Origin: Flavobacterium psychrophilum
GTDB taxonomy: Bacteria > Bacteroidota > Bacteroidia > Flavobacteriales > Flavobacteriaceae
Assembly: GCA_945905915.1 (NCBI GenBank)
Contig: CAMDQL010000004.1
Coordinates: 1-47,783, forward strand
DNA: 47,783 nt
Direction of reading: 5' to 3'
The position numbers and the translations under genes were made by a program. Of this stretch, positions 10,130 through 19,108 are shown piece after piece (within the stretch, counting starts at the first letter, position 1; each line of letters begins with the position of its first letter). The notes beneath the pieces are model-generated. The model was not told the origin of the DNA and searched no databases. It saw only the letters and a list, made by a program, of their open reading frames with translations.

Positions 10130-13100
10130 TTAATTTGTGATTGATGAATTACGTTTGGCTTCTTCTCCTTTTATATAATCAAGCTCTTTTTGGGCTTCAG
10201 CAACAACATCAGCATAATCTGTAAAATTTTCAATAACACTTTGCAAAATTTCAGTGGCTTGAAAACTATCATTCATACTAAAATAATTTTTAGCCATAAT
10301 TATTAATGCTTTCGAACCAAAATATTTATATCCTGAATAATCAACAGCAATGTTTTCAACCACTTTGTTTGAAGCTTCAAACTTTCCTTCTTTATTTTTA
10401 AAATAAGCTTCATAATATAAGGCTTCGGCTTTTAATTCGCCTTTGGCAATTTTGTTTAATTTTTCGTAGGCTTCTCTTGCTTTGGCTTCATCATTGGTTT
10501 TTATGGCCGAACGTGCTACTATAATTTGCGCATCACTTTTAATTTGATCTTCAATCTTGTCATTCTTCAATACTTTATCGGCATACACCACTGCGTTTGC
10601 AAAATCTTCTTTTTCATAAAATGATTTCATCAAATTAGATTGGGCATAAGTAGTATTTTGAGGAAATTCTGCTTCGGTTTCTAAACGTTGCAAAACAGGA
10701 ATAGCATTGTTATAATCTTTTGCTTTTAAATGCACTTGACACAATCGAGCCAATGCTTGTTCTGTAAATTCATTACGCGGTTTAGAAACTACAAATTCAT
10801 AATGTTTGATGGTATTGTTTTCTAAATTATCTGCAAAATATAATTGTGCTAAATAAAAATTTGCTTTTAGTGCATGTAAACCATTTGGAAACTTACTCAC
10901 ATAACTTGTAAATCCTGAAATTGCTTGTTTTGCATTATTTTGTAAATATTGCTTCTCAGCTGATTCATAAGTATCATTATCTAAATCTGCGTTTGAAACT
11001 TCAATAAAAGGAAGTGTTTTCACCCAAGTGGCATATTCATCTACTTTTCCATTATCTACATAAATTAAACGTGCTGTTGAAACTGCTTCAAGCGATTCAG
11101 GAGAATTTGGAAACTCTGCTACAACTTTTTTAAATTTTACTAAAGCTTGTTCTTCTTTATTTCCATTGTAGAAAATTAATCCTTGCTTTAAAATAGCTTT
11201 GGCAACATATGAACTGGAAGTATGATTAGCTATTAAATCATCATATGTTAAAAGTGCTTTTTCATTTAAAGTCTGATTTACATAGGTATTCCCTAATTCA
11301 TACAACGCATCATCAATATATTGCGATTTAGTATATGTTCTACTAAACTTTTCTAATTCCTCCATTTTTCGTTCTGGCTTGTTTACAAAACCATAACTAA
11401 TTCCTTTTTGAAATGCTGCATAATCTGCATCAACACTTTTCATATCGATTACTTTATTATAAGCATCCATTGCTGGCCAGTATTTTGCAGCCATAAAATT
11501 ACAATCGCCCAAACGCAAATAAGCGTCCATTAATCGGACTTTGTCTTCTTTCTGAGAAAGAGTGTAATCGCCAAAATATTTAATGGCGCTAGCATAATCT
11601 TTCAATTTAAAATAGGCATATGCTAAATTGTAGTTTACATTTTTAAACTCTGGCGTAGTTGAAGCTTCAGAAGCACTTAAGAATTGTAAAAATGTTAATT
11701 TTGCTTCTTCAAATTGATCTAAATTATATTCAGTTTCACCTTTCCAAAATAGAGCTCTAGCCGTAATTTTTGGTTCTTTATTTTCGGTCATCGATTTTTT
11801 AAATAATGAATAAGCTCCTTTATAATCAACATCAGTATATAATTCTAAACCTCTAAAGAACATTACTTTTTGATAGGCTAATTTATTTTCAGGTGATTTA
11901 TTTTTTTCCAATAACACTAATGCTTCTTTATAATTTTTTGAAGTAATGTAAGAACTAATCAATAAGGTATTGATTTCTTGTTTATAAGAAGTGTTTGGAT
12001 ATTTTGACAAATAAGCATTCATGATCTCTGGAACCGATTGATATGGATTTCCGATTTCGTAGCTTAATTTAGCATAATTTAAATAAGCATCTTCTTGAAT
12101 TTTTAAATCAAATGTCATTTCAGAAGCCGTTTTAAACGCATTCAGGGCTTGCTGTTTTTTATCGGTTTTTAAATAACTTTCTGCTAAATGATAATAGGCA
12201 TTTTGAGCCACAACATCTTTACCTTCAATAATTTTATTAAATTGAGTTATTGCGTTTTCATAATCTTTTTGCTGATAATAAACGTAGCCCAATTGATATA
12301 AATCTGTATTATTCCATTTTCCATTTTTTCCTTTATAATCAGCTAAAAAAGGTAATGCTAAATCATATTTTTTCAAATTAAAATAACTTTCACCAATGAT
12401 TTTAGATAATTCACTTTTCTCGGCATCATTTGCTTTTGGTAATTGTGCTGTACCTAAATCAATTGCTTTTTGAAAATTCCCTAATTTAAAATTCATATCC
12501 GCTTGAAAATATCCCATTTTTTCTTGATATTTTTCTTGATCAGCTACCTGGTCAAAATAATTATTAGCGGTTCTATAATCATCCGAATCATAAGATATAT
12601 AACCTAAATAATATTTAGCTTGATTTCCAAATGTTGTAGAATTCAACACTAAATTAAAATGTTTTGCAGCTTCTTTATTGTTTTTCAGAGCAAAATATGC
12701 ATATCCTTTCTGAAAATCATAACGCTCTTTATCATCCGCATCCATTGAATTTGTATTTACCTTATCAAACCACTCTAATGTTTTTTGATAATTTCCTTCT
12801 TCAAAATAATATTGAGCAACTTCAACAAAAGCTTGATTGGTTTTAGCACTGATAGGATAATCTTGTACAAATTTCAATACTAAGTCATCGGCTCCAACTT
12901 GATTTAATCTTATGGCACAATTCGCAATGTAATAAGCACAATCTGAAGCGATTTCTTTTTGATGCACTTTTACTTTTTCAAACAAAATTTGAGCCGATAA
13001 ATATTGCTTTTCTTTGTAAAGCTCTACTGCTCTATTGAACTCATTTAAATCATGAGTATATACATAAGTTTTTTGAGCAAAAAGCGCTCCTGAAAAGAAT

Positions 13101-13135
13101 ACAAATAAAATTGAAAACTGAATATATTTTATCAT
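10130..13135 (-). CDS. large exported tetratricopeptide-repeat protein
   Basis: 1001 residues. A signal peptide (MIKYIQFSILFVFFSGALFAQ) is followed by TPR-like helical hairpins almost to the end. Repeated A.YYLG / LGYVYY / A..YF.K.L patterns are visible throughout, with the clearest units around 135-340 and 440-680. No lipobox Cys is present at the cleavage site, so a soluble periplasmic location is inferred. Long TPR solenoids are scaffolds for protein complexes. The position directly upstream of a plugless beta-barrel suggests the two work together at the outer membrane, but I know of no established function for this pair. Related long TPR proteins such as SprE/PorW serve type IX secretion in Flavobacterium, but they are lipoproteins and I see no evidence that this is one of them. 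Confidence 0.8.
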   Translation of the reverse strand: MIKYIQFSILFVFFSGALFAQKTYVYTHDLNEFNRAVELYKEKQYLSAQILFEKVKVHQKEIASDCAYYIANCAIRLNQVGADDLVLKFVQDYPISAKTNQAFVEVAQYYFEEGNYQKTLEWFDKVNTNSMDADDKERYDFQKGYAYFALKNNKEAAKHFNLVLNSTTFGNQAKYYLGYISYDSDDYRTANNYFDQVADQEKYQEKMGYFQADMNFKLGNFQKAIDLGTAQLPKANDAEKSELSKIIGESYFNLKKYDLALPFLADYKGKNGKWNNTDLYQLGYVYYQQKDYENAITQFNKIIEGKDVVAQNAYYHLAESYLKTDKKQQALNAFKTASEMTFDLKIQEDAYLNYAKLSYEIGNPYQSVPEIMNAYLSKYPNTSYKQEINTLLISSYITSKNYKEALVLLEKNKSPENKLAYQKVMFFRGLELYTDVDYKGAYSLFKKSMTENKEPKITARALFWKGETEYNLDQFEEAKLTFLQFLSASEASTTPEFKNVNYNLAYAYFKLKDYASAIKYFGDYTLSQKEDKVRLMDAYLRLGDCNFMAAKYWPAMDAYNKVIDMKSVDADYAAFQKGISYGFVNKPERKMEELEKFSRTYTKSQYIDDALYELGNTYVNQTLNEKALLTYDDLIANHTSSSYVAKAILKQGLIFYNGNKEEQALVKFKKVVAEFPNSPESLEAVSTARLIYVDNGKVDEYATWVKTLPFIEVSNADLDNDTYESAEKQYLQNNAKQAISGFTSYVSKFPNGLHALKANFYLAQLYFADNLENNTIKHYEFVVSKPRNEFTEQALARLCQVHLKAKDYNNAIPVLQRLETEAEFPQNTTYAQSNLMKSFYEKEDFANAVVYADKVLKNDKIEDQIKSDAQIIVARSAIKTNDEAKAREAYEKLNKIAKGELKAEALYYEAYFKNKEGKFEASNKVVENIAVDYSGYKYFGSKALIIMAKNYFSMNDSFQATEILQSVIENFTDYADVVAEAQKELDYIKGEEAKRNSSITN

Positions 13136-13157
13136 TTTATATACTATTTATGATTTT

Positions 13158-13165
13158 CAAATATA
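13158..13165 (-). promoter_or_regulatory. -7 element of the TPR / beta-barrel operon
   Basis: TATATTTG on the minus strand, about 23 bases before the TPR gene ATG. No TTG is found at the expected distance upstream. Confidence 0.45.
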
Positions 13166-13270
13166 AGATTTATTAAAGCTATAAACGAAGATTATTAACA
13201 TATTATTGTCTTTTTTTGAACATAGTTTTTAACCAAATAGACTATTTTTAATTGAAAAGAGGATAAAATT

Positions 13271-13300
13271 TTGAAACTGAACGATAAGTTATTACTTTTA
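13271..13300 (+). promoter_or_regulatory. promoter of ftsE
   Basis: TTG (13271-13273), 19 bp, TACTTTTA (13293-13300), ending about 22 bases before the ATG. The last base of the -7 box departs from the consensus. Confidence 0.55.
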
Positions 13301-13322
13301 CATTTTAAAATCAAAATTCACT

Positions 13323-14006
13323 ATGTCAGAAACAATTCTTTCTTTAAAAAATGTGACTATCTATCAAGATAAAAATCCGGTGTTAAACGATGTAAACATT
13401 GAAGTTAATCACGGGGAGTTTATTTACTTAATAGGTAGAACAGGATCGGGAAAAAGTAGTTTTTTAAAAACGCTTTATGCTGATTTAGCCTTATCAAATG
13501 GCGAAGGAAGTGTAGTTGATTATGATTTAGCTACTTTAAAAGAAAGTGATATTCCATACTTAAGAAGAAAGTTAGGGGTAGTTTTTCAAGATTTTAAATT
13601 ATTACCTGATCGAAGTGTTAAAGACAATTTACTTTTTGTTTTAAAAGCTACTGGCTGGTCTGAACAAGAAGAAATGGATGTTAAAATTGAAGAGGTTTTA
13701 GATAAAGTTGGCATGAAAGGTTTTGCTTCTAAAATGCCTCACCAACTTTCGGGTGGTGAACAACAGCGCGTTGGAATTGCCAGAGCATTATTAAATGATC
13801 CTGAATTAATTTTAGCCGATGAACCTACCGGAAACTTAGATCCTCAAACCAGCATTGAAGTAATGGAAGTTCTTCGTAAAATTAATGCAAACGGTAAAAC
13901 AATATTAATGGCTACTCACGACTATGCCTTAGTATTGAAATATCCTTCAAAAACATTAAAATTTGAAGAAGGAAAAATGTTTGAAGTGATTCAAAGAACG
14001 GTTTAA
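13323..14006 (+). CDS. ftsE: cell-division ABC transporter ATP-binding protein FtsE
   Basis: 227-residue ABC ATPase. It has Walker A GRTGSGKS (38-45), the Q-loop Gln at 89, signature LSGGEQQR (142-149), Walker [14 protein letters not shown] (161-173) and the H-loop His at 199. The compact length, the [12 protein letters not shown] segment and the lack of a substrate-specific C-terminal domain are typical of FtsE. With FtsX it couples ATP hydrolysis to activation of peptidoglycan hydrolases at the division septum. No ftsX lies next to it: the gene stands alone and overlaps the convergent oxygenase gene by 4 bp. A LolD/MacB-type ATPase is the main alternative. Confidence 0.85.
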   Translation: MSETILSLKNVTIYQDKNPVLNDVNIEVNHGEFIYLIGRTGSGKSSFLKTLYADLALSNGEGSVVDYDLATLKESDIPYLRRKLGVVFQDFKLLPDRSVKDNLLFVLKATGWSEQEEMDVKIEEVLDKVGMKGFASKMPHQLSGGEQQRVGIARALLNDPELILADEPTGNLDPQTSIEVMEVLRKINANGKTILMATHDYALVLKYPSKTLKFEEGKMFEVIQRTV

Positions 14007-14827
14007 GTATCAGAATTTCTTTTATAGTAATGTGTATTTTCCTTAACTCCTTTTTTAAATATTTTTCTTAAATTCATTCGCAACCAAGAGTCTGTTTTTA
14101 AAACAAAATCGGTTATTTTGTTTCCGGGTCTTCCTCTAAATGAGGTAACATGAAAAGCATCTGTTTTGCTCAATGGATTATTTGAAAAGTAATAATTTGA
14201 AACACATTTTCGTTCTAAATTAACCATAACTGGTGAAACAGAGTGTAGTGATTGGTTATGAGTTGCCATAACTACTAATCTATTAAATTTACTTTCAATT
14301 GTAATTTGATTTTCTGTTAAACCGTTTGGCCAAAGTTCTAAATTACCACCATTTTTTATATCCCAATCTGGCGTAACATAATATAATAAATTTAATACCC
14401 TCCATTTTTCACGATACTTGTCGTGTGAATTATCTAAATGAGGATTTAAAAACTGATTTTTTCCCATCAGAGAAATACCTCCAGCATACAATTTATCATC
14501 TGGAAAAACTTCTTTAATATTACAAATTTTTGCAATTAAATCAACTATTTTGTAGTCTTGAAAGGCATAAATAATATCTTCTAAAATAGAATGATATAAA
14601 TTCATCTGTGCGGCAATATATTTATTTTCGCGAATGCTTTTTTTGAGCACCATTTCAGATGATTTAGGAAAGTTTAATTGAATTTTAGTTGCAATTTCTT
14701 TCGGTAAAAGATCATCAATATAAAAAAAACCAATTTTATCATTAGAATCTTTGAATTGTTTCGATAAAAAGTCTTTGTTTTTTTCTATTTTTGAAAATAT
14801 TAAATCTGACAAGTCTTCTCGGGTCAT
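14003..14827 (-). CDS. 2-oxoglutarate/Fe(II)-dependent oxygenase
   Basis: 274 residues resembling the prolyl-4-hydroxylase-like 2OG-Fe(II) superfamily. The metal triad is visible as H130-x-D132 (NPHLDNS) and H195 (QSLHSVSPV). R206 (ERKCVSNYYF) sits where the 2-oxoglutarate carboxylate is bound. The second half (about 110-215) forms the double-stranded beta-helix core. No signal peptide, so it is cytoplasmic. It sits at the edge of the polysaccharide locus, diverging from a glycosyltransferase gene with a 41-base gap. I infer, without direct proof, that it hydroxylates a sugar, an acyl substituent or a protein in glycan synthesis. Confidence 0.78.
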   Translation of the reverse strand: MTREDLSDLIFSKIEKNKDFLSKQFKDSNDKIGFFYIDDLLPKEIATKIQLNFPKSSEMVLKKSIRENKYIAAQMNLYHSILEDIIYAFQDYKIVDLIAKICNIKEVFPDDKLYAGGISLMGKNQFLNPHLDNSHDKYREKWRVLNLLYYVTPDWDIKNGGNLELWPNGLTENQITIESKFNRLVVMATHNQSLHSVSPVMVNLERKCVSNYYFSNNPLSKTDAFHVTSFRGRPGNKITDFVLKTDSWLRMNLRKIFKKGVKENTHYYKRNSDT

Positions 14828-14868
14828 TTAAAAAATTTTTATAAAAATAGTTAATTTAATTTACATAG

Positions 14869-15768
14869 ATGCTATCCATTTTAATTCCTACATACAACTA
14901 TAATGTTTTTCCATTGGTGAAGGAATTAGTTAGTCAAGTTTCAAAATTAGAAATTGATTTTGAAATTATTTGTATGGATGATTGTAGCACAAATATTGAA
15001 AATATAAATCAAAACAGCAAAATTGAAGATTTTACTAATTGTGCAATTTTTTATAATAAAGTAAATGTAGGTAGGGCAAATAACCTAAATTTATTAGTAA
15101 AAAAGGCTAAGTTCAACTGGCTAATTATTTTAGACTGCGATATGTTTCCTTTTGATTCTAATTTCATATTTAATTATTTAACTGCAATAGAATCTAATAA
15201 AGCTTCTTTTTATTTTGGAGGCATATTATACAAAAATGAAACACCTAAAAAGGACGAATTTCTAAGGTGGATTTATGGTAATAAAAGAGAAGCAATTCCA
15301 GTAGAAATTAGAATAAAAAATAAATATAAATATGCTTTGACTTCTAATATTTTGGTGAAAAAATCAATATTAACAACAACCCCTTTTAATTCATTATTAA
15401 CAAAATATGGTTTTGAAGATTTAGTTTTAATTTTCGAGCTGCAAAAATTAAATATTGATATTCAGCACATTAATAATCCGTTATATCATTTAAATTTAGA
15501 AAAATCCATTGTTTTTATTGAAAAATATCAATCTTCATTGGAGAATTTAAAATTATTATTAGATTTAAAAATCCTAAGTTCAAAATCTACACGTATTAGT
15601 ATGTTAAAAGAAAAAATAGGATTTTATCCAATGAATTTAATAGTAATCTTGGTATATAAATTATTTAAAAAATCAATTTTAAAAAACTTAACTTCAAAAA
15701 AACCAAAATTATTTTTATTTGATTTTTATAGATTAGGCTATTTTTTAAACTTATATCACTCTAAATAA
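14869..15768 (+). CDS. family 2 glycosyltransferase
   Basis: 299 residues, GT-A fold. The N-terminus ILIPTYNYN is the nucleotide-binding first strand; MDDCS (about 41-45) and the metal-binding DCD motif in IILDCDMFPF (about 89-98) follow. A later EDLVLIFEL segment takes the place of the usual catalytic ED region. The protein is very rich in Lys, Asn, Ile and Phe and the gene is conspicuously A+T-rich, as is common for exchanged surface-glycan genes. It overlaps the next glycosyltransferase by one base (TAATG), so the two are translationally coupled. Donor and acceptor cannot be told. Confidence 0.85.
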   Translation: MLSILIPTYNYNVFPLVKELVSQVSKLEIDFEIICMDDCSTNIENINQNSKIEDFTNCAIFYNKVNVGRANNLNLLVKKAKFNWLIILDCDMFPFDSNFIFNYLTAIESNKASFYFGGILYKNETPKKDEFLRWIYGNKREAIPVEIRIKNKYKYALTSNILVKKSILTTTPFNSLLTKYGFEDLVLIFELQKLNIDIQHINNPLYHLNLEKSIVFIEKYQSSLENLKLLLDLKILSSKSTRISMLKEKIGFYPMNLIVILVYKLFKKSILKNLTSKKPKLFLFDFYRLGYFLNLYHSK

Positions 15769-16703
15769 TGGCAATCGTTTCAATCGTAATTCCGCTTTAC
15801 AACAAAGGTTTCATAATTCACAAGACCATAAAATCGGTTTTAGAGCAAACGTTTACCGATTTTGAAATTGTAATTGTAAATGATGGTTCAACCGATTCTA
15901 GTTTTGAAATTGTTTCTCAATTTTCAGATAAACGAATACTATTAGTTCAACAAGAAAATAAAGGTGCAGCTGCAGCAAGAAATTTAGGAATTGAAAAAGC
16001 AACTTCTAATTTAATTGCTTTTTTAGATGCAGATGATTTTTGGTATCCAAATCATTTAGAAGAATTAGTAAAATTATATAACGATTTTCCTAATTGTGGC
16101 ATGTATTGCAACAGATTTCAAACAAAAATTGCTAAAAATAAAACGTTAAACAATTCTTATTCATACAGTATTTCAGATGATTTTAGAGGAATTGTACCCG
16201 ATTTTTTTGAAACAAGTTTGATTAATCGAGTTGCATTTTCCTCAGCTATATTGATTTCAAAAGAAGTGCTTTTAGAAAATGATTGTTTTAATACTAATGT
16301 TTCAAGCGGTCAAGATGTTGAACTTTGGACAAAAATAGGCATTACAAATTTAATTGCAATTAACAATAAAAGCACGGTTATTTATAATTTTGACTTACCA
16401 AATTCATTAGCAAAAACGCCAATTACAAAAAAAACCTTAATGGATTTTTCGCAATTTGCTGCTGCTGAAAAAGAAAACATAAGTTTAAAAAAATTTCTTG
16501 ATATTTACCGATTAGAATATGCCTTACAATTGAAAATTGCTGGCTCTTCCAAACAATCTCAATTCTATTTGAAGGATATAACAACTAAAATTCCATTAAA
16601 GACAAGATTTTTATTGCAATTACCAGTTTCTTTTTTGCGTTTCTTTTTAAAAATAAAACACTATTTGAAACGTTTTGGAATTGATTTTACGGTTTATCAC
16701 TAA
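15768..16703 (+). CDS. family 2 glycosyltransferase
   Basis: 311 residues with a textbook GT2 N-terminal domain: SIVIPLYNKG at 5-14, VNDGSTDSS near 37-45, NKGAAAARNLG near 64-74 and the metal-binding DADDFW near 88-93. GQDVELWTKIG near 181 is the probable catalytic-base region. A basic amphipathic C-terminus (about 275-311) may touch the membrane. It is coupled to the preceding glycosyltransferase and its 3' end overlaps the convergent ketoisomerase gene by 4 bp. Probably adds one sugar of the repeat unit on the cytoplasmic face; specificity unknown. Confidence 0.88.
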   Translation: MAIVSIVIPLYNKGFIIHKTIKSVLEQTFTDFEIVIVNDGSTDSSFEIVSQFSDKRILLVQQENKGAAAARNLGIEKATSNLIAFLDADDFWYPNHLEELVKLYNDFPNCGMYCNRFQTKIAKNKTLNNSYSYSISDDFRGIVPDFFETSLINRVAFSSAILISKEVLLENDCFNTNVSSGQDVELWTKIGITNLIAINNKSTVIYNFDLPNSLAKTPITKKTLMDFSQFAAAEKENISLKKFLDIYRLEYALQLKIAGSSKQSQFYLKDITTKIPLKTRFLLQLPVSFLRFFLKIKHYLKRFGIDFTVYH

Positions 16704-17104
16704 TTTTTTGAGTGTATAAATTTGTCAAAGGTTCTTATGTAGTCGTCTTCCTCAAAAACAGCTGAAGCAACTACTAAACAAACTGCACCAGAGGAAAAGT
16801 TTTTTAATTCGCGCCAAATTCCGTTTGAAATGAGCAACCCTTCAAAAGGTTTATTAAGAGTAATCACTTTTTCTTTTTGCCCATCGTTTAAAATAACATC
16901 AAAGCTACCCGAAAGCGCAACCAAAAATTCAAGTTGTTCAATATGCGAATGCCCACCCCGTTCGGCACCACTTGGAACATCGTATAAGTAATACACACGT
17001 TTAATTTCAAAAGGAACAACATCATGTTCTATAACCGATAAATTTCCTCTAGGATCTTCTATTTTTGGAATAGATAATAATTTACAATCTTGTAGTGTTG
17101 ACAT
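16700..17104 (-). CDS. FdtA/QdtA-type dTDP-4-keto-6-deoxyglucose 3,4-ketoisomerase (WxcM-like cupin)
   Basis: 134-residue single-domain cupin. Family features seen: EDPRGNLSVIE (16-26), PFEIKRVYYLYDVP (31-44), RGGHSHIEQ with H52 and H54 (equivalent to the catalytic His pair of FdtA), SGSFDVILNDG, NGIWRELKNFS, and DDYIRTFDKF at the C-terminus. The family converts dTDP-4-keto-6-deoxy-D-glucose to the 3-keto isomer, the committed step to dTDP-Fuc3N or dTDP-Qui3N. Which epimer is made cannot be decided by eye. The start overlaps the end of the upstream glycosyltransferase by 23 bp. A DegT-type aminotransferase about 4 kb away supplies the next step. Confidence 0.85.
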   Translation of the reverse strand: MSTLQDCKLLSIPKIEDPRGNLSVIEHDVVPFEIKRVYYLYDVPSGAERGGHSHIEQLEFLVALSGSFDVILNDGQKEKVITLNKPFEGLLISNGIWRELKNFSSGAVCLVVASAVFEEDDYIRTFDKFIHSKN

Positions 17105-17900
17105 ATAGATTCTTTCCGTTAATGGCTTCTTTATATAGTTGACTAATTTCTAAAAAATTAATTTTACCTTGTTTTACATCGAAAAATAATTTCAAAGCTA
17201 TCCAAAATAAATAGATTTTGCCGAAAATTCGATAAAAAACTGCGCCTTGCACAAAATAAATTTCGGAAACAGGAGTTCTGTTACCCGTAGTTTGTTGTGA
17301 ATGAGACAAAAGTTGTTGAGGTACAAATCCAATTTTTAAACCTTTATTTTTACAATCGTTTATAAAAATAGCTTCTTCACCCATAAAAAAAGTGGTTCCC
17401 AATCCGAAATTAAAATCAAAATATAAATTTGACTCTTTTAAACTTTTATTCTTAAAAACAAGTTCCACAGAAGAAGTATTTAATATCTCGAATTGGGTTA
17501 AATTTGACTGAAATGTTCTTGGATATTTCTTGGCTAAATTGCCTTGACTATTTAAAAATTGAAATCGGAAACCATCATATTTTGGAGACGAGTTAAATGC
17601 CTTAATAATTTTTTTTTCAAACTTATGTTGAAATACTACATCGTCATCTGTAAAAACAAGCAGCTTTTTTGTAGCATTATTTAAAGCTAAATTTCTGCTA
17701 ATTGATAAGCCGCTCTCATAAACATTAAATACTTTTATGGATTCTATATTAGAAATTAAAATTTTATCTGCTACTGTTTGATTAATAATAAGCAAATTAA
17801 ATTTGCGATAATCTGAAAGCAAAAACATACGTTCCAAAAATTCGAGATTAGTTTGGTTCATCGTAGAAATTAATATTTCTATATCCGATTTTTGATACAT
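17082..17900 (-). CDS. family 2 glycosyltransferase
   Basis: 272 residues from the ATG at 17900; a TTG three codons upstream is a weaker start. The GT-A core is divergent: IEILISTMNQTN at the N-terminus, ESGLSISRNLAL near 60-71 (the SRN(L)G helix) and the metal motif FTDDDVVFQHKF near 80-91. A GEEAIFINDCKNKGLKIGFVP region near 170-190 contains the acidic catalytic site, followed by the LSHSQQTTG segment. The short hydrophobic stretch near the C-terminus (FGKIYLFWIALKLFF) may anchor it to the membrane. It overlaps the following ketoisomerase gene by 23 bp and is likely translated together with it. Confidence 0.8.
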   Translation of the reverse strand: MYQKSDIEILISTMNQTNLEFLERMFLLSDYRKFNLLIINQTVADKILISNIESIKVFNVYESGLSISRNLALNNATKKLLVFTDDDVVFQHKFEKKIIKAFNSSPKYDGFRFQFLNSQGNLAKKYPRTFQSNLTQFEILNTSSVELVFKNKSLKESNLYFDFNFGLGTTFFMGEEAIFINDCKNKGLKIGFVPQQLLSHSQQTTGNRTPVSEIYFVQGAVFYRIFGKIYLFWIALKLFFDVKQGKINFLEISQLYKEAINGKNLYVNTTRL

Positions 17901-17925
17901 TTTTGGCAATTATAGTATATTTACA

Positions 17926-17933
17926 CAAATATA
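17926..17933 (-). promoter_or_regulatory. -7 element for the glycosyltransferase / ketoisomerase pair
   Basis: TATATTTG on the minus strand, 25 bases before the ATG at 17900. No TTG at the usual spacing. On its upstream side lies TAGTGATTAGTGATTAG, two copies of a 7-base unit. Confidence 0.45.
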
Positions 17934-17962
17934 GTGATTAGTGATTAGACTTTAAATTATTT

Positions 17963-19108
17963 ATGAAAATACTATTACTTGGTGAATATAGCCGTTTACA
18001 CAATTCTTTAAAAGAAGGATTGGTGGCACTTGGTCATGAAGTAATTATTGTGGGCTGTGGCGATAAGTTTAAAAAATTACCAGTAGATTATTCTATCTAT
18101 GCACAAATTTGCAATGAAAACAAAATTGCTAATTTTTTGTTTAGAGGATTTCGAAAAGTTATTGGATTGGATTTCGAAAAAATAGAAAAAGCTATGCGTT
18201 TTTATTTGATTTTACCTGATTTAAAGGACATTCATCATGTGCAGCTCATAAATTCTGATGCTTTAGAAACTTATCCTTTTCTATCCCGATTTTTATATAA
18301 AAAACTCTTTAAAAAAGTTAAAAGCAGGAGTTTACTGATTTGTGGTGACGAAAGGCCAATTGTGGATTACCTTTTTAAAAAAGAATTGAAATATTCAGTT
18401 TTGACACCTTATTTTGAAAATAATTCATTAGAGAAAGAATTTCAATTTTCATTGAAATACAGAAAAAAAAGTTATAGAAAAACCTTCGATTGGTTGTCTA
18501 AAAAATGTCAAAATTTGATCACATCTGACTTAGATTATGAAATTCCAATGCAAAAAATGGGATTTCAAACTACTTTTATTCCAAATCCTATAAATACAGT
18601 ATTAATTTCATTTCAAAATATAGAAATTAAAGAAAAAATCATGATTTTTTTAGGTATTAATCGGTTAAGTTATGCTAAAAAAGGAATCAACTATTTTGAA
18701 AAAGCATTGGAAATTATACAAAACAAATATGCAAATAAAGTTGAAATAATTACAACTGAAAACCTTCCTTATGATGAATATATTTTAAAATATAACAAAG
18801 CGCATATTCTACTGGATCAAGTATTTGCTTATGATCAAGGATATAATGCATTAACAGCTATGGCGAAGGGAAAAGTAGTTTTTACTGGTGCCGAAAGTGA
18901 ATTTTTGAATCATTATCAACTGCAAGAAGACGAAGTTTGTATTAATGCCTTACCCGATGAAAATGAAATTACAGCAAAGCTTTCCTATTTAATTGAACGC
19001 CCTGAACAACTAATTAAGATTTCTAAAAGCGCTCGCGAATTTATAGAGAAAGAGCATAATTACAAAATTATTGCTCAGAAGTATTTAGCGTGTTGGTTTG
19101 ACAAATAA
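17963..19108 (+). CDS. GT-B glycosyltransferase (family 1/4-like)
   Basis: 381 residues with a two-Rossmann GT-B layout. The N-terminus MKILLLGEYSRLHNSLKEGL carries the glycine-containing acceptor-domain loop. A linker precedes the donor-domain start IMIFLGINRLSYAKKGIN (about 230-247). The E-x7-E-like donor site appears as DQVFAYDQGYNALTAMAKGKVVFTG (about 282-306), with the LDQV.....GY.AL.AMA pattern typical of such enzymes. The middle is poorly conserved relative to well-known families. It is the only plus-strand gene in this part of the locus, flanked by minus-strand genes, and its last 24 bases overlap the convergent flippase gene. Confidence 0.75.
   Translation: MKILLLGEYSRLHNSLKEGLVALGHEVIIVGCGDKFKKLPVDYSIYAQICNENKIANFLFRGFRKVIGLDFEKIEKAMRFYLILPDLKDIHHVQLINSDALETYPFLSRFLYKKLFKKVKSRSLLICGDERPIVDYLFKKELKYSVLTPYFENNSLEKEFQFSLKYRKKSYRKTFDWLSKKCQNLITSDLDYEIPMQKMGFQTTFIPNPINTVLISFQNIEIKEKIMIFLGINRLSYAKKGINYFEKALEIIQNKYANKVEIITTENLPYDEYILKYNKAHILLDQVFAYDQGYNALTAMAKGKVVFTGAESEFLNHYQLQEDEVCINALPDENEITAKLSYLIERPEQLIKISKSAREFIEKEHNYKIIAQKYLACWFDK

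Noticed and set aside
10130..13135. Identification of the TPR protein as the T9SS/gliding protein SprE/PorW.
   Set aside because: No lipobox cysteine after the signal peptide, and no other T9SS core gene nearby.
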